Assembly (NCBI GenBank): GCA_964353455.1
Contig: CAYGWP010000271.1
Span: 1-18,106, forward strand
Length of the DNA: 18,106 bases
Origin: CAYGWP01 sp964353455
Lineage (GTDB): Bacteria > Planctomycetota > Phycisphaerae > FEN-1346
Reading direction: 5' to 3'
The notes beneath the pieces are model-generated. The model did not search any database. It was given only the letters and a program-made list of their open reading frames with translations, and had not been told where the DNA came from. Every line of letters begins with the position of its first letter. The first letter of the stretch is position 1. This document shows, in pieces, positions 1 through 7,170 of this stretch. A program made the translations under genes and the position numbers.

Positions 1-422
1 TCGCCGCTCGCCAGGGCGCGCATCAGGGCCGGGACCGCACGGGCATCCGGAAGGTCCGTGAGCGTCTTGGCCGCCACCTTTCGGACACTTTGCGAGGGGT
101 CATCGAGGGCCTTCACCAGCGCCGGCACGGCGTCGGGCCCGAGGGCGACGAGGAACTTGCGGACGGCCTCCTCGTCCGCCGGCTTGGCGGGGCTACGGAT
201 GTCGAGGTCGATCAGCAGACGGCCCAGCCAATCTTGCTCGTCGTTCGCGCGGACCATATTCAGGATCTCGCCGACCCGGCGGTCCGTCTCGCTTTGGTAA
301 TTATATATATAATATACTATTACCGGGATGACTGGGATCGCGGCCAGCCCCAGGATAAGGAGCACTCGAAGCGCCCGGGAACGGGTACGGCCGGCGCGGG
401 GCGTGGCATCATGCTCTGACAT
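1..422 (-). CDS. HEAT-repeat membrane-anchored protein, N-terminal part (cut by left edge)
   Basis: The minus strand is open from an ATG at 422 to the window edge, giving the first 140 residues. An in-frame TAA lies four codons upstream of that ATG, so this is the only possible ATG start. Residues 1-17 are basic (several Arg), residues 18-40 form one hydrophobic segment (VLLILGLAAIPVIPVIVYY), and residues 84-140 read as helical HEAT-type repeats, with the phrases DAVPALVKALDDPSQSVRKV and DARAVPALMRAL. HEAT repeats generally act as protein-protein scaffolds; the sequence shows no catalytic motif. The likely topology is a short cytoplasmic N-terminus, one membrane anchor and a repeat domain outside, which is inference. 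The AT-rich run near 299-320 encodes the Tyr/Ile-rich end of the membrane segment. The gene is divergent from the Asp-box gene at 559. No strong Shine-Dalgarno is seen. Confidence 0.8.
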   Translation of the reverse strand, partial: MSEHDATPRAGRTRSRALRVLLILGLAAIPVIPVIVYYIYNYQSETDRRVGEILNMVRANDEQDWLGRLLIDLDIRSPAKPADEEAVRKFLVALGPDAVPALVKALDDPSQSVRKVAAKTLTDLPDARAVPALMRALASG

Positions 423-482
423 GCCGCCATGTTACACCGGCCGAAGGACCGACGCAAGCGCGGCGCCGTCAACGATCTTCTC

Positions 483-511
483 TTGGCGCGGGCCGCTCGG
501 GAGTGTATCTA
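483..511 (+). promoter_or_regulatory. Possible sigma-70-like promoter for the 559 gene
   Basis: TTGGCG (483-488) and TATCTA (506-511) are 17 bp apart, in the only space available for a promoter of the plus-strand gene. The boxes match the consensus only partly, so this is weak. Confidence 0.28.
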
Positions 512-533
512 TGACGGCGGCCGGCGGGTCAAG
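502..533 (-). promoter_or_regulatory. Possible divergent promoter for the HEAT-repeat gene
   Basis: On the minus strand TTGACC (533-528) is a good -35 box. The best -10 candidate, TACACT (507-502), sits 20 bp further on, which is long. It would overlap the plus-strand promoter candidate, so the 136-bp gap may hold back-to-back overlapping promoters. Confidence 0.25.
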
Positions 534-558
534 TCATTTCTGAGGCGGGAGGCGCAAC

Positions 559-2103
559 ATGAAGCCATTTCCACGAGTCTGCGGCGCGGTCTTGGTCCTC
601 ATCATGGCGAGACTGGCGGCCGCGGCCGAGCCGCTTGCGTGGGTCGATGCCACGGGCAACGTCGGCGGCGACAAGTGGGGGCCCGGCGGCGTAACCGTCA
701 TCGCGTGCGTTCCGGGGGCGGATGAGGTGATCGCGGGCGTCGCCGACTCCGGTCTCTGGTCCAGTTCCGACGGCGGGCAGACCTGGTCGCCGATGGGCGA
801 GAAGGCGAAGATCGCCAACCGGCCGTACTCCATCGTATTCGACCCGAAGGACCCGAAGGTCTTCTGGGAGAGCGGCTGGTCGGGTCCCGGCGTGTACCGG
901 ACGGCCGACGGCGGCAAGACCTTCGACCGTCTCGGCTCGATTCCGAACGTCGAGGGCCTGGCGGTCGATTTCGCGGACCCGGCCCGGAAGACCCTGGTGG
1001 TCGGCCTCCACGACAAGCCGCAGAGCGTGACGGTCTCCTCCGACGGCGGCAAGACGTGGCGGCCGATCGGGAAGACCCTGCCCGCGTGGACGAACTTCAG
1101 CGCGAACCCGGTGGTGATTGACGCTAAGACATATGTTGTCGGCACCGCCGGGACGATGAAGGACAAACTTCCCGCCGTCTTCCGCACCGAGGACGGCGGC
1201 CAGACGTGGCAGCAGACCGGCGACCATGCGGCGGCAGGGCGGCCGCTCCTGGTCTCCGACGGCTCGATCTGGTGGGGCCTGGCGGGCGAAAAGGGCCTCA
1301 TCCGCTCGAAGGACCAGGGGAAGACCTGGGCGGCCGTCGATGGACCCGTCAGGCGCACGCCCGTCGAACTGCCGGGCGCGCGGCTCATCGCGCCGGCCGG
1401 GCAGCAACTCCACGCCTCCATGGACGGCGGGAAGACCTGGACGGCCTTCGGGCCGCCGGCCCCGTTCGCCCCCGCGGCCGTGGCGTATAACGAGCAGCGC
1501 AAGGCCATCTTTATATCTCGCTCAAGCGACAAGAAGGTCGCCGATGCGATCGCGCGGCTGGACCTTGCGGGGGGACTCGGGGCGGTGATCCCGCGGAAAC
1601 TCGTCGTCTGGGACGGCGAGGAAAAGGTCCGCGGCAGCGGATGGTCGAAGCCCGACGGCACCACCGGATGGAAGGTCCAGTCCGAGACGGCCCGCGGCGC
1701 GAAGGGCCTCGAACTTCACCTGGAAGCGAAGGGCTGGGCCGGCGGAGGGTGGAACTGGCACAGTTGGTACCCGAAAGACGCCGGCACGGACATCAGCGGA
1801 TTTACAACTCTCACATTCTGGATAAAGGTCGTCGGCGAGAAACCGCAGGGGGCGTCGGTCTCGGTTGACCTTAACTCCTCCGGCGAGGGGGCGAAGGCGA
1901 CCGCCCAGGCGAAGGTCCTCAAGTACTGCCCGAACCTATTCGACGGCCAGTGGCACGAGATTACGGTGCCGCTGAAGGACCTGGTGGCGCCGCCGGAGTT
2001 CAATCCGAAGAAGGCATGGCAGTTCGACTTCGGCGTCTCGGGGGCGGAAGTTAAACTTAATATCTACATTGATGACATCGCCTTCGACGACCGGCCGATG
2101 TAG
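559..2103 (+). CDS. Secreted Asp-box (BNR) beta-propeller protein with C-terminal carbohydrate-binding-like domain
   Basis: 514 residues. The start is fixed by GGGAGG eight bases upstream of the ATG and by a signal peptide (residues 1-23, hydrophobic core VLVLIM, AAA before EPLAW). Six Asp-boxes of the form DGGxTW follow at 71-76, 117-122, 162-167, 212-217, 252-257 (DQGKTW) and 289-294, the hallmark of sialidase/BNR-type propellers and of GH74-like or YCF48-like proteins. From about residue 345 a different domain begins, with beta-rich phrases such as FTTLTFWIKVVG and NIYIDDIAFDD, resembling jelly-roll carbohydrate-binding modules. Asp-boxes are structural, not catalytic, so an enzyme activity cannot be claimed. 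The spacing and several phrases match the protein at 7171-8160, which lacks the C-terminal domain. It probably acts in the periplasm or outside the cell on carbohydrate. Its stop codon lies inside a REP-like hairpin element. Confidence 0.85.
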   Translation: MKPFPRVCGAVLVLIMARLAAAAEPLAWVDATGNVGGDKWGPGGVTVIACVPGADEVIAGVADSGLWSSSDGGQTWSPMGEKAKIANRPYSIVFDPKDPKVFWESGWSGPGVYRTADGGKTFDRLGSIPNVEGLAVDFADPARKTLVVGLHDKPQSVTVSSDGGKTWRPIGKTLPAWTNFSANPVVIDAKTYVVGTAGTMKDKLPAVFRTEDGGQTWQQTGDHAAAGRPLLVSDGSIWWGLAGEKGLIRSKDQGKTWAAVDGPVRRTPVELPGARLIAPAGQQLHASMDGGKTWTAFGPPAPFAPAAVAYNEQRKAIFISRSSDKKVADAIARLDLAGGLGAVIPRKLVVWDGEEKVRGSGWSKPDGTTGWKVQSETARGAKGLELHLEAKGWAGGGWNWHSWYPKDAGTDISGFTTLTFWIKVVGEKPQGASVSVDLNSSGEGAKATAQAKVLKYCPNLFDGQWHEITVPLKDLVAPPEFNPKKAWQFDFGVSGAEVKLNIYIDDIAFDDRPM

Positions 2104-2121
2104 GCCGGGGCGCGCCCCGGC
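2100..2121 (+). repeat. REP-like hairpin with GTAG head, overlapping the stop codon; may act as terminator
   Basis: GTAG (2100-2103, containing the TAG stop of the preceding gene) is followed directly by the perfect 18-bp palindrome GCCGGGGCGCGCCCCGGC (2104-2121) and TTT. GTAG plus an adjacent GC-rich hairpin is the layout of REP elements mobilised by RAYT transposases. The hairpin and short T run could also stop transcription. Confidence 0.5.
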
Positions 2122-2144
2122 TTTGCCGCTGCGTCAGTCTTGGG

Positions 2145-2226
2145 GGGTGGCATGGTCACGCGTTTTTGCGTGACCATGTTTGCCGCCGGAAGCATGGTCA
2201 CCCAACAGCGGGTGACCATGCCACCC
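2145..2226. repeat. Double-hairpin palindromic element between convergent genes (REP/BIME- or MITE-like)
   Basis: Two perfect hairpins lie in tandem. The first has 11-bp arms CATGGTCACGC (2151-2161) and GCGTGACCATG (2168-2178). The second has 12-bp arms GCATGGTCACCC (2192-2203) and GGGTGACCATGC (2210-2221). The outer ends GGGTGGCATGGTCAC (2145-2159) and GTGACCATGCCACCC (2212-2226) are themselves perfect 15-bp inverted repeats, so the unit can also fold as one long cruciform. It sits in the 147-bp gap between two converging genes and could act as a bidirectional terminator or mRNA stabiliser. No ORF is needed to explain it. Confidence 0.7.
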
Positions 2227-2250
2227 GCCGCACACGCAGGCTTTCGCGCG

Positions 2251-5200
2251 TCACGGCGCCTCGAGGGCGGCGGCAAGGTTCCGGATGTAGAAGAGGTCGC
2301 CGCGGACGAAATATGGAACATCGAGATACTTGACGAGTTCGGCCTGCGGCTGCCTGAGAATCATGGCCCTGGCCTGGAAGTTCGACTCGACGTCGTAGAG
2401 CGGCTGGATGACGTTTTCGCCCGCGCCGTCCTCGGCGGCGGCCGCGAACCAATACGGGTTCCGCTGCTCGTACGCGGCGACGGCGGCGGCCGACTCGCGC
2501 CCGGCGTAGTCGCCCAGGAACCGCCCCAGTTCCGGCACCAGGGCCGTATGGAGCAGGGTGAAGTTGTAGAGCGGCCAGCCGCCCAGCCGCACGTGCGCGT
2601 ACTCCGCCTCGCTGCGCGACGGGTCGAACCGGTTGACCGTGGCGAAGTGCCCGCCGTACTCGAACCCGGCCCGGGCGCCGCTCTCAGGGTCCTTGGCCAG
2701 CGCGGCCCGCAACACGAGCATCCGCGCGAGTTCCTTCTCGGCGGCGGCAACGTCGGCCTCGGCCGCGCGGGCCAGTCGCACATAACCAATGTACCCGCCA
2801 ATATATGAGTTCAGGACGAACGGCATGCTGACGGGGAACCGCGGGTTTTCGAGCCTGGCGCGGCACTTTTCGAAGAGTTCTTTCGCCCCGCCGAACCGCT
2901 TGGCGTAAAGGGCGATGGCGTAGAAGTTCTGCGGCGGGAACTTCCAGCCGGGGAACCCCGTCTCGTTCTGCGGCGGCATCGCCGCCCGGTCGGCGTCAGT
3001 CTCCGGCGGCAGGTCGAAGTCCTCGCGGGCCGCGCCGTCCTTCCAGCCGATGTGCGAGATCGCGTACGGCGGCCAGGCCTCGAACTCCTTCCGAACGTGC
3101 TCCTCGGTCCGCTTCCGCAGGTCCTCCGGCAGCAGCGGCAGCACTTCCAGGAGCGTCGAGATCGTGTCGGCCGGGTTGTGGAAGTAGTCGATGGCGTCGT
3201 CGGCCACCACCTTGTGGAACCTGCTGTTGCAGATGCCCGAGCTCAGGTACCCCGGCCGCAGATGGCCGGCGGCCAGCATCTTTTCGACCTCGGCGGCCAG
3301 TCTGGCGCGGAGGGCATCGTTCGCCGCCCCGCGCGGCGGAACGTAGGGTGGGTGCTCTGCACCCACGCGGTCTCTTGCCGACCCGCCGCGCATGGTTCCG
3401 AGGGTCCCCTCTCGCCAATACTTCGCCAGCCCCGGCAGCACGGCCACCGCCTTGCCGCCGCCGACCGATGCCAGACGCCCCAGCGGCACGGCGTAGTCCA
3501 GGTCAACCGGGCTGCCAGCCACACGTATGGGCGACCCGTTCCAGGCTGCCAGGGCGAGGGCCGGGGGCAGATAGGCTCGCGGCTCCGGCTTGCCGCCCCA
3601 TGCATCGGCGATGATACGGCTGCGGCAGATGGTCGTGACGGTCGCATCGCCCGTGGCCGGGTCGATCGTCCACTCATCGCGAACTTCGGCGGGCAGCGCG
3701 CGGGCGGCGCGGCTCAGCGTGCGGCAGCGCGCGGCGACTTCGGCCGGCAGCCCCTTTGCCCAGGCGAGGGCCTGCCGTGGGTCGGCGCTCGACAGCCCGT
3801 ACAGAGGGACGGCCACGATGGCGCCCGCGGGGCCGGAGAACGAAACCCGCAGCCCCGCCTCCGAGAGCGCGACGGTCTCGGGCCTCTTCTCCAGCACGAT
3901 GAGGACGGGGCGGAACCGCTTCATGCCGGCCCGCAGCCAGTCGCTCTGCCACTTGTCAACCTCCTCGGCGCCGTTGAGCGCGAAGAGGGGTGTGGGTTTC
4001 GGGATGTCGCCGCCGGCCCACAGAAGGATCCATCCTTCCGCCAGGTCCGCCCCGCGGATGGTCGCGGCGTCGTCGGCCGTCTTCACGCCGTCGGCCGCGG
4101 GCCACGCCGCGCCGGTGAATGCGCCGGCCAGGCGGACCGTGTCGGCGGCGGTCTCGGCCAGGACGCCGGGGAACCTCTCGAACGTCTGGAGCGAGAGCGT
4201 CTTGCCGCCGGCCTCGGCGGTCGCCTTGCCGCCGGGTCCCGCGCCGGGCTCGACCTTGACGGAGTCGGGGGCGCCGGCGTCGCCCGCGGCGATGCGGAGG
4301 AGGACCTCGGCATTGGGGGTCCTTCGTCGCGGGTTCGCCAGGTAATCGTGCGTGTGGGTGACGGCGGGCCAGCGTCCGTCGGCGGCGTCGATGGCGATGG
4401 TCAGGCCGGGCGCCCTTGCGGCGGACTCGACGAGTTCCGCCCGCAGGCGGTCGGGCGCAGGCTCATCCTTGGCGGGGACCTCCGGCATGCGGCCGTCGGC
4501 CGAGAACGCAAGGACCGCATTATATCGGTGCATGTACACCCGTCCCTTGTGCGGAACGGGCGGGTTCTGGTCGTTGTGGACCGAGCACGCAAAAAGCCAC
4601 GCCTTCGAGCAGAGTTCCGGGAACCGCTTGTTGATGTTGTAGCCGAAGTATTCCCACTGCCTGCCGGCGGAGGCCCGGCCGGGGGGCGCAACGGGGTTCG
4701 CGATGGTGATATCGACCGCGCCGGCGGAGCGGTTGCAGCAGAGCGTCCAGTAGAGGAGTCGCCCGCCTGCCGACAGGGCCATCGGCTCATCCACGGCCTT
4801 CCATCCGCCGCACAGAGCGCTGATGAACGGCGTGCCGAACTTCCAGCCCGACGGCCCGCCGCCGGCGATGAACGGGCTCGACAGATAATTGTTCTGGACG
4901 TACAGCACCCCGTCGCAGCCGATGACGGGCGGATACCGGTTGCCGCTGTGCGTTCCGCACCAGAGGAACGGGGCGGTCTCCCGCTCCTGGCCGGTCGCGC
5001 GGTCCAGGACGAACGTGTTGCGGCGCCAGGGCTTCTGCTTGAAATAGTCAAGAATTCTAGATGCATCGACGGTGGGCGTCCCCGACGCCCACGCGCCGGG
5101 TTCCTTCCCGGCCGGGCCGACGGGCGTCGCTTGCGGGGCGGTCTTATAGTCCGGGTACACGTCCGGAAGTTCCAGTGTGGTGGTGAGTTGCGGCGGCCCC

Positions 5201-5940
5201 GGCCGGATGGCGGCGCGGTGGCCGCTGCTGCCCGCGAAGATGACGCGGTCTCCGCACACCACCGGCCACCACGAGTGGAACCCCGCGCCGGGGAGTTTCG
5301 CCGACCGCCACACCTGTTTGCCGGTGCGAGCGTCGAGGGCGTATGCGCGGCCGTCCTCGGCGGCGAAGAAGACCGCGCCGTCCTTGCAGGCGGCCGAGTA
5401 GAGGATCGGCGCCCCGACCTCGAACTTCCACGCCAGGCCGCTGGTCTTCGCGTCGAGCGCGTAAAAGAACCCGTCGCGGCATCCGGCGAAGACCCGCCCC
5501 TCGACGACGAGCGGGCTCGTCGAGAACCCCGCCCCCGCCTCGAAAGTCCAGAGGCCCCTGCCCGTGGCGGCATCCACGGCGTGCAGCCGCCGGTCGAAGC
5601 AGCCGACGTACGCCGCGCCGCCGGCGACCGTGGGCGAGTGGCCCAGAGGCAACTCCGTCCGGTACACCCACCGCTCCGCGCCGGTTGCGGCGTCGAGGGC
5701 GTAGAGACCGCGGGCGGTCGAGACGTAGATGAGGTCGCCGACGGCCACCAGTTGCACCTTCTGCGATATGTACGGCTCGATGGGGTGCGCCCAGAGGGGC
5801 AGTAGCGGCCCGCGGACTTCCTCGGCGGTCCAGGAGGTGCGCTCCGGATTGGCGCCGGCCATCGGCCAGTCTGCCCGCGCGGCAGTGGCGGCAAGAAGCG
5901 CAACCGCGAGGCATAACATGCACGCATGTAGCGGTTTCAT
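2251..5940 (-). CDS. Large secreted PQQ-repeat propeller protein with C-terminal helical domain
   Basis: 1229 residues, started by ATG 5940 with AGGAGG seven bases upstream and a signal peptide (residues 1-23, ALLAATAARA before DWPMAG). Four PQQ-type blades repeat at exactly 40 residues: GLYALDAATGAERW (78-91), RLHAVDAATGRGLW (118-131), FFYALDAKTSGLAW (158-171) and RAYALDARTGKQVW (198-211). More degenerate propeller sequence continues to about 490 (VLYVQNNYLSSPF, RVYMHRYNAVLAFSADGR). Residues about 510-840 look beta-rich and unassigned. Residues about 870-1229 are mainly helical with aromatic-rich stretches, which could be an alpha/alpha toroid as in some glycan-active enzymes; that is only inference. 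PQQ-type blades also occur without any cofactor (BamB-like), so dehydrogenase activity cannot be inferred. A REP-like hairpin lies in the coding sequence at residues about 848-870. The gene lies 99 bp after the PLDc_N-type gene. Confidence 0.85.
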   Translation of the reverse strand: MKPLHACMLCLAVALLAATAARADWPMAGANPERTSWTAEEVRGPLLPLWAHPIEPYISQKVQLVAVGDLIYVSTARGLYALDAATGAERWVYRTELPLGHSPTVAGGAAYVGCFDRRLHAVDAATGRGLWTFEAGAGFSTSPLVVEGRVFAGCRDGFFYALDAKTSGLAWKFEVGAPILYSAACKDGAVFFAAEDGRAYALDARTGKQVWRSAKLPGAGFHSWWPVVCGDRVIFAGSSGHRAAIRPGPPQLTTTLELPDVYPDYKTAPQATPVGPAGKEPGAWASGTPTVDASRILDYFKQKPWRRNTFVLDRATGQERETAPFLWCGTHSGNRYPPVIGCDGVLYVQNNYLSSPFIAGGGPSGWKFGTPFISALCGGWKAVDEPMALSAGGRLLYWTLCCNRSAGAVDITIANPVAPPGRASAGRQWEYFGYNINKRFPELCSKAWLFACSVHNDQNPPVPHKGRVYMHRYNAVLAFSADGRMPEVPAKDEPAPDRLRAELVESAARAPGLTIAIDAADGRWPAVTHTHDYLANPRRRTPNAEVLLRIAAGDAGAPDSVKVEPGAGPGGKATAEAGGKTLSLQTFERFPGVLAETAADTVRLAGAFTGAAWPAADGVKTADDAATIRGADLAEGWILLWAGGDIPKPTPLFALNGAEEVDKWQSDWLRAGMKRFRPVLIVLEKRPETVALSEAGLRVSFSGPAGAIVAVPLYGLSSADPRQALAWAKGLPAEVAARCRTLSRAARALPAEVRDEWTIDPATGDATVTTICRSRIIADAWGGKPEPRAYLPPALALAAWNGSPIRVAGSPVDLDYAVPLGRLASVGGGKAVAVLPGLAKYWREGTLGTMRGGSARDRVGAEHPPYVPPRGAANDALRARLAAEVEKMLAAGHLRPGYLSSGICNSRFHKVVADDAIDYFHNPADTISTLLEVLPLLPEDLRKRTEEHVRKEFEAWPPYAISHIGWKDGAAREDFDLPPETDADRAAMPPQNETGFPGWKFPPQNFYAIALYAKRFGGAKELFEKCRARLENPRFPVSMPFVLNSYIGGYIGYVRLARAAEADVAAAEKELARMLVLRAALAKDPESGARAGFEYGGHFATVNRFDPSRSEAEYAHVRLGGWPLYNFTLLHTALVPELGRFLGDYAGRESAAAVAAYEQRNPYWFAAAAEDGAGENVIQPLYDVESNFQARAMILRQPQAELVKYLDVPYFVRGDLFYIRNLAAALEAP
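3343..3366. repeat. REP-like hairpin embedded in the PQQ-protein coding sequence
   Basis: GTAG (3343-3346) is followed by GTGGGTGC (3348-3355), loop TCT and GCACCCAC (3359-3366), a perfect 8-bp stem. The GTAG head plus hairpin has the layout of RAYT-mobilised REP elements. On the coding strand it is read through as part of RVGAEHPPYVPPR, a Pro-rich stretch between two domains. A further GC-rich tail to about 3395 may belong to it. Confidence 0.55.
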
Positions 5941-6039
5941 GGCGGCGCCTCCTGTCGGGCTGCGCGCCTGGTTGGCGGCGCGCCCATAACGGCACGCGCT
6001 CGTCTCCGACTCGCGGCTAAACGAGCAGGTCAGGCGGCC

Positions 6040-6297
6040 TTATCGCCCCAGGACCCGCTTGCGCTCCGGCCGCCGGATGATAAGGTACAGCAGCGCCCCC
6101 AGCGCGTGCAGGAAGACGATCACCAGGACCCAGATGAGGCGGTTGTTGCCCTCATCGGTCTCCTTCGTCAGGCACTCGATGAGCATCCATATCCAGAGGG
6201 CGAAGGCCGCAAGGGCCACAAGCGCGATCCCGGCCATCAGCACAACCCAGATGCAGGCGAATCCTCCGGCCATCACTGCTGGTTCGGCTCCGTGCAT
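6040..6297 (-). CDS. Small membrane protein, PLDc_N-like (two transmembrane segments)
   Basis: 85 residues. The first hydrophobic helix (about 14-40, ending in LWIWMLIECLTKE), a short polar loop with NNRLIW (51-56), a second helix (about 54-74) and a basic tail RRPERKRVLGR match the pattern of the phospholipase D N-terminal membrane domain found as a stand-alone small protein in many bacteria. The catalytic HKD motifs of phospholipase D are absent, so no lipase activity is implied. AGGAGG lies 10 bases before the ATG at 6297. The start is only 17 bp after the stop of the nucleotidyltransferase gene, so the two are probably co-transcribed. Whether it shares a function with that pair is unknown. 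Confidence 0.8.
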   Translation of the reverse strand: MHGAEPAVMAGGFACIWVVLMAGIALVALAAFALWIWMLIECLTKETDEGNNRLIWVLVIVFLHALGALLYLIIRRPERKRVLGR

Positions 6298-6314
6298 GGA
6301 AGGTCAACCTCCTC

Positions 6315-6881
6315 TCAAGTGCCGGACTTGGCCCGCAGTCGGGCCAGCCGGACAAGGATGTCGGGGGCGTCCTTGATCGCGCTCAGGGGCTGCAATTGGG
6401 CCTCGACATAATCCCAATCCAATCGGCTGCCCTGGCGAGCGACAATGCCTTCGACATCCGCCCAGTCCTGGTCTCGGTCGGCGAAGGCCTTCAGGACGAT
6501 AAGGTCCTCGGCGGAACACGTTATCAACGAAACACCGGGGGCGAACTCGAAAGGTGTGGCCCGCCGGACCGCTTCCTCCTCGAAAGGCACGGCCCCCAGG
6601 GCCAGGTCCACCGGAATGCCGTTGGAGGCGCTGATGAGGACCACGCGGCTGCGGCGGGCAAACTCGGCTGCATCCGACGTGCGCGCCTTGAAGCGGCCCA
6701 GCAACGCGTCGATGTACGGCCCCTCGCCTCCGAACCCGGTGAACAGCGTCACGTCAACGTCCTGCGTGGCTCGCGGCTCGCCCCACCGAGCGAGGGCCAG
6801 ACCGCCGATGAAACAGAATCGCCAGCCGCGCTGCTGAAAAAACTCCTGCACTTCGGCGGCGGCCGCATATAGGGGGTTCAT
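6315..6881 (-). CDS. Nucleotidyltransferase-fold protein, probable toxin-like partner of the upstream small gene
   Basis: 188 residues from ATG 6881. This start is preferred over an ATG at 6953 because 6881 overlaps the upstream stop as ATGA, a translational-coupling arrangement, and because the fold begins right after it. Motifs: IGGLALARWGEPRATQDVDV has the GG (26-27) and DxD (D41, D43) of the nucleotidyltransferase superfamily. A third acidic residue is D92 in GIPVDLALG. AEDLIVLKAFADRDQDWADV (124-143) carries the usual Lys and DxxD of AbiEii/MenT-like and related transferases. Members of this group move an NMP onto RNA or protein targets and often act as toxins; which applies here is not shown. 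The length suits a single-domain enzyme. Confidence 0.8.
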   Translation of the reverse strand: MNPLYAAAAEVQEFFQQRGWRFCFIGGLALARWGEPRATQDVDVTLFTGFGGEGPYIDALLGRFKARTSDAAEFARRSRVVLISASNGIPVDLALGAVPFEEEAVRRATPFEFAPGVSLITCSAEDLIVLKAFADRDQDWADVEGIVARQGSRLDWDYVEAQLQPLSAIKDAPDILVRLARLRAKSGT

Positions 6882-7096
6882 CGCGGTAGTTTCCCGAACA
6901 GCCGCTGCTGTTCGACGAGGCCGGTCATGGGGCGCGGTACGGCGAACTGACATCCGATCTCGAAGAGGGCGTCAATGATGCGGGCCGCGTCCTCGGGGCG
7001 CATCCGGCGCAACTCGTCGCGCTTGATCCGCGCTAGTTCCGGCCCGGCCCGACGCCAGGTCTCGACCCACAGCCTGATTTTTTCTTCGTCGGTCAT
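6878..7096 (-). CDS. Small protein paired with the nucleotidyltransferase (candidate antitoxin or accessory subunit)
   Basis: 72 residues, charged and mostly helical at the N-terminus (EKIRLWVETWRRAGPELARI), ending in a Pro/Gln stretch (MTGLVEQQRLFGKLPR). Its TGA overlaps the ATG of the next gene by 4 bases, and it follows a strong promoter at 7134-7163, so the two form a compact two-gene unit. From memory, similar small proteins with WVETW and GLVEQQ phrases occur next to nucleotidyltransferases in Acidobacteria and Planctomycetes, which supports a real pair. The antitoxin role is inference from gene order and size; a structural subunit of the transferase is an equal possibility. The Shine-Dalgarno is weak (AGG). 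Confidence 0.75.
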   Translation of the reverse strand: MTDEEKIRLWVETWRRAGPELARIKRDELRRMRPEDAARIIDALFEIGCQFAVPRPMTGLVEQQRLFGKLPR

Positions 7097-7133
7097 GGAC
7101 CTGCCGATGCCTCGCGGTGCGACCTGATCGTTC

Positions 7134-7163
7134 CTTATAACATGCGGCGCGGGCGCAGGTCAA
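7134..7163 (-). promoter_or_regulatory. Strong sigma-70 promoter for the small-protein/nucleotidyltransferase pair
   Basis: On the minus strand TTGACC (7163-7158) and TATAAG (7139-7134) are 18 bp apart, each 5 of 6 to consensus, with an extended TG before the -10. Transcription would begin about 30 bases before the ATG at 7096. The box set lies in the 74-bp gap after the Asp-box gene, so the pair can be expressed independently of the sulfatase genes. Confidence 0.7.
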
Positions 7164-7170
7164 TCCGCCG

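Noticed and set aside
299..320. AT-rich run in a GC-rich region, taken first as a promoter or insertion site; short ATAT patches also occur elsewhere in the window
   Set aside because: Here it encodes the Tyr/Ile end of a membrane helix. The number of ATAT tetramers elsewhere is about what base composition predicts for 18 kb.
3052..5805. A 917-codon open frame on the plus strand opposite the PQQ-protein gene
   Set aside because: It is the antisense shadow of a GC-rich gene: Arg/Gly/Ala-rich, no motif, no ribosome-binding site, and the minus strand has perfect PQQ blades.
6882..6953. N-terminal extension of the nucleotidyltransferase from an ATG at 6953
   Set aside because: It would overlap the upstream gene by 76 bases, adds a basic low-complexity stretch, and the ATGA overlap at 6881 is the better start.
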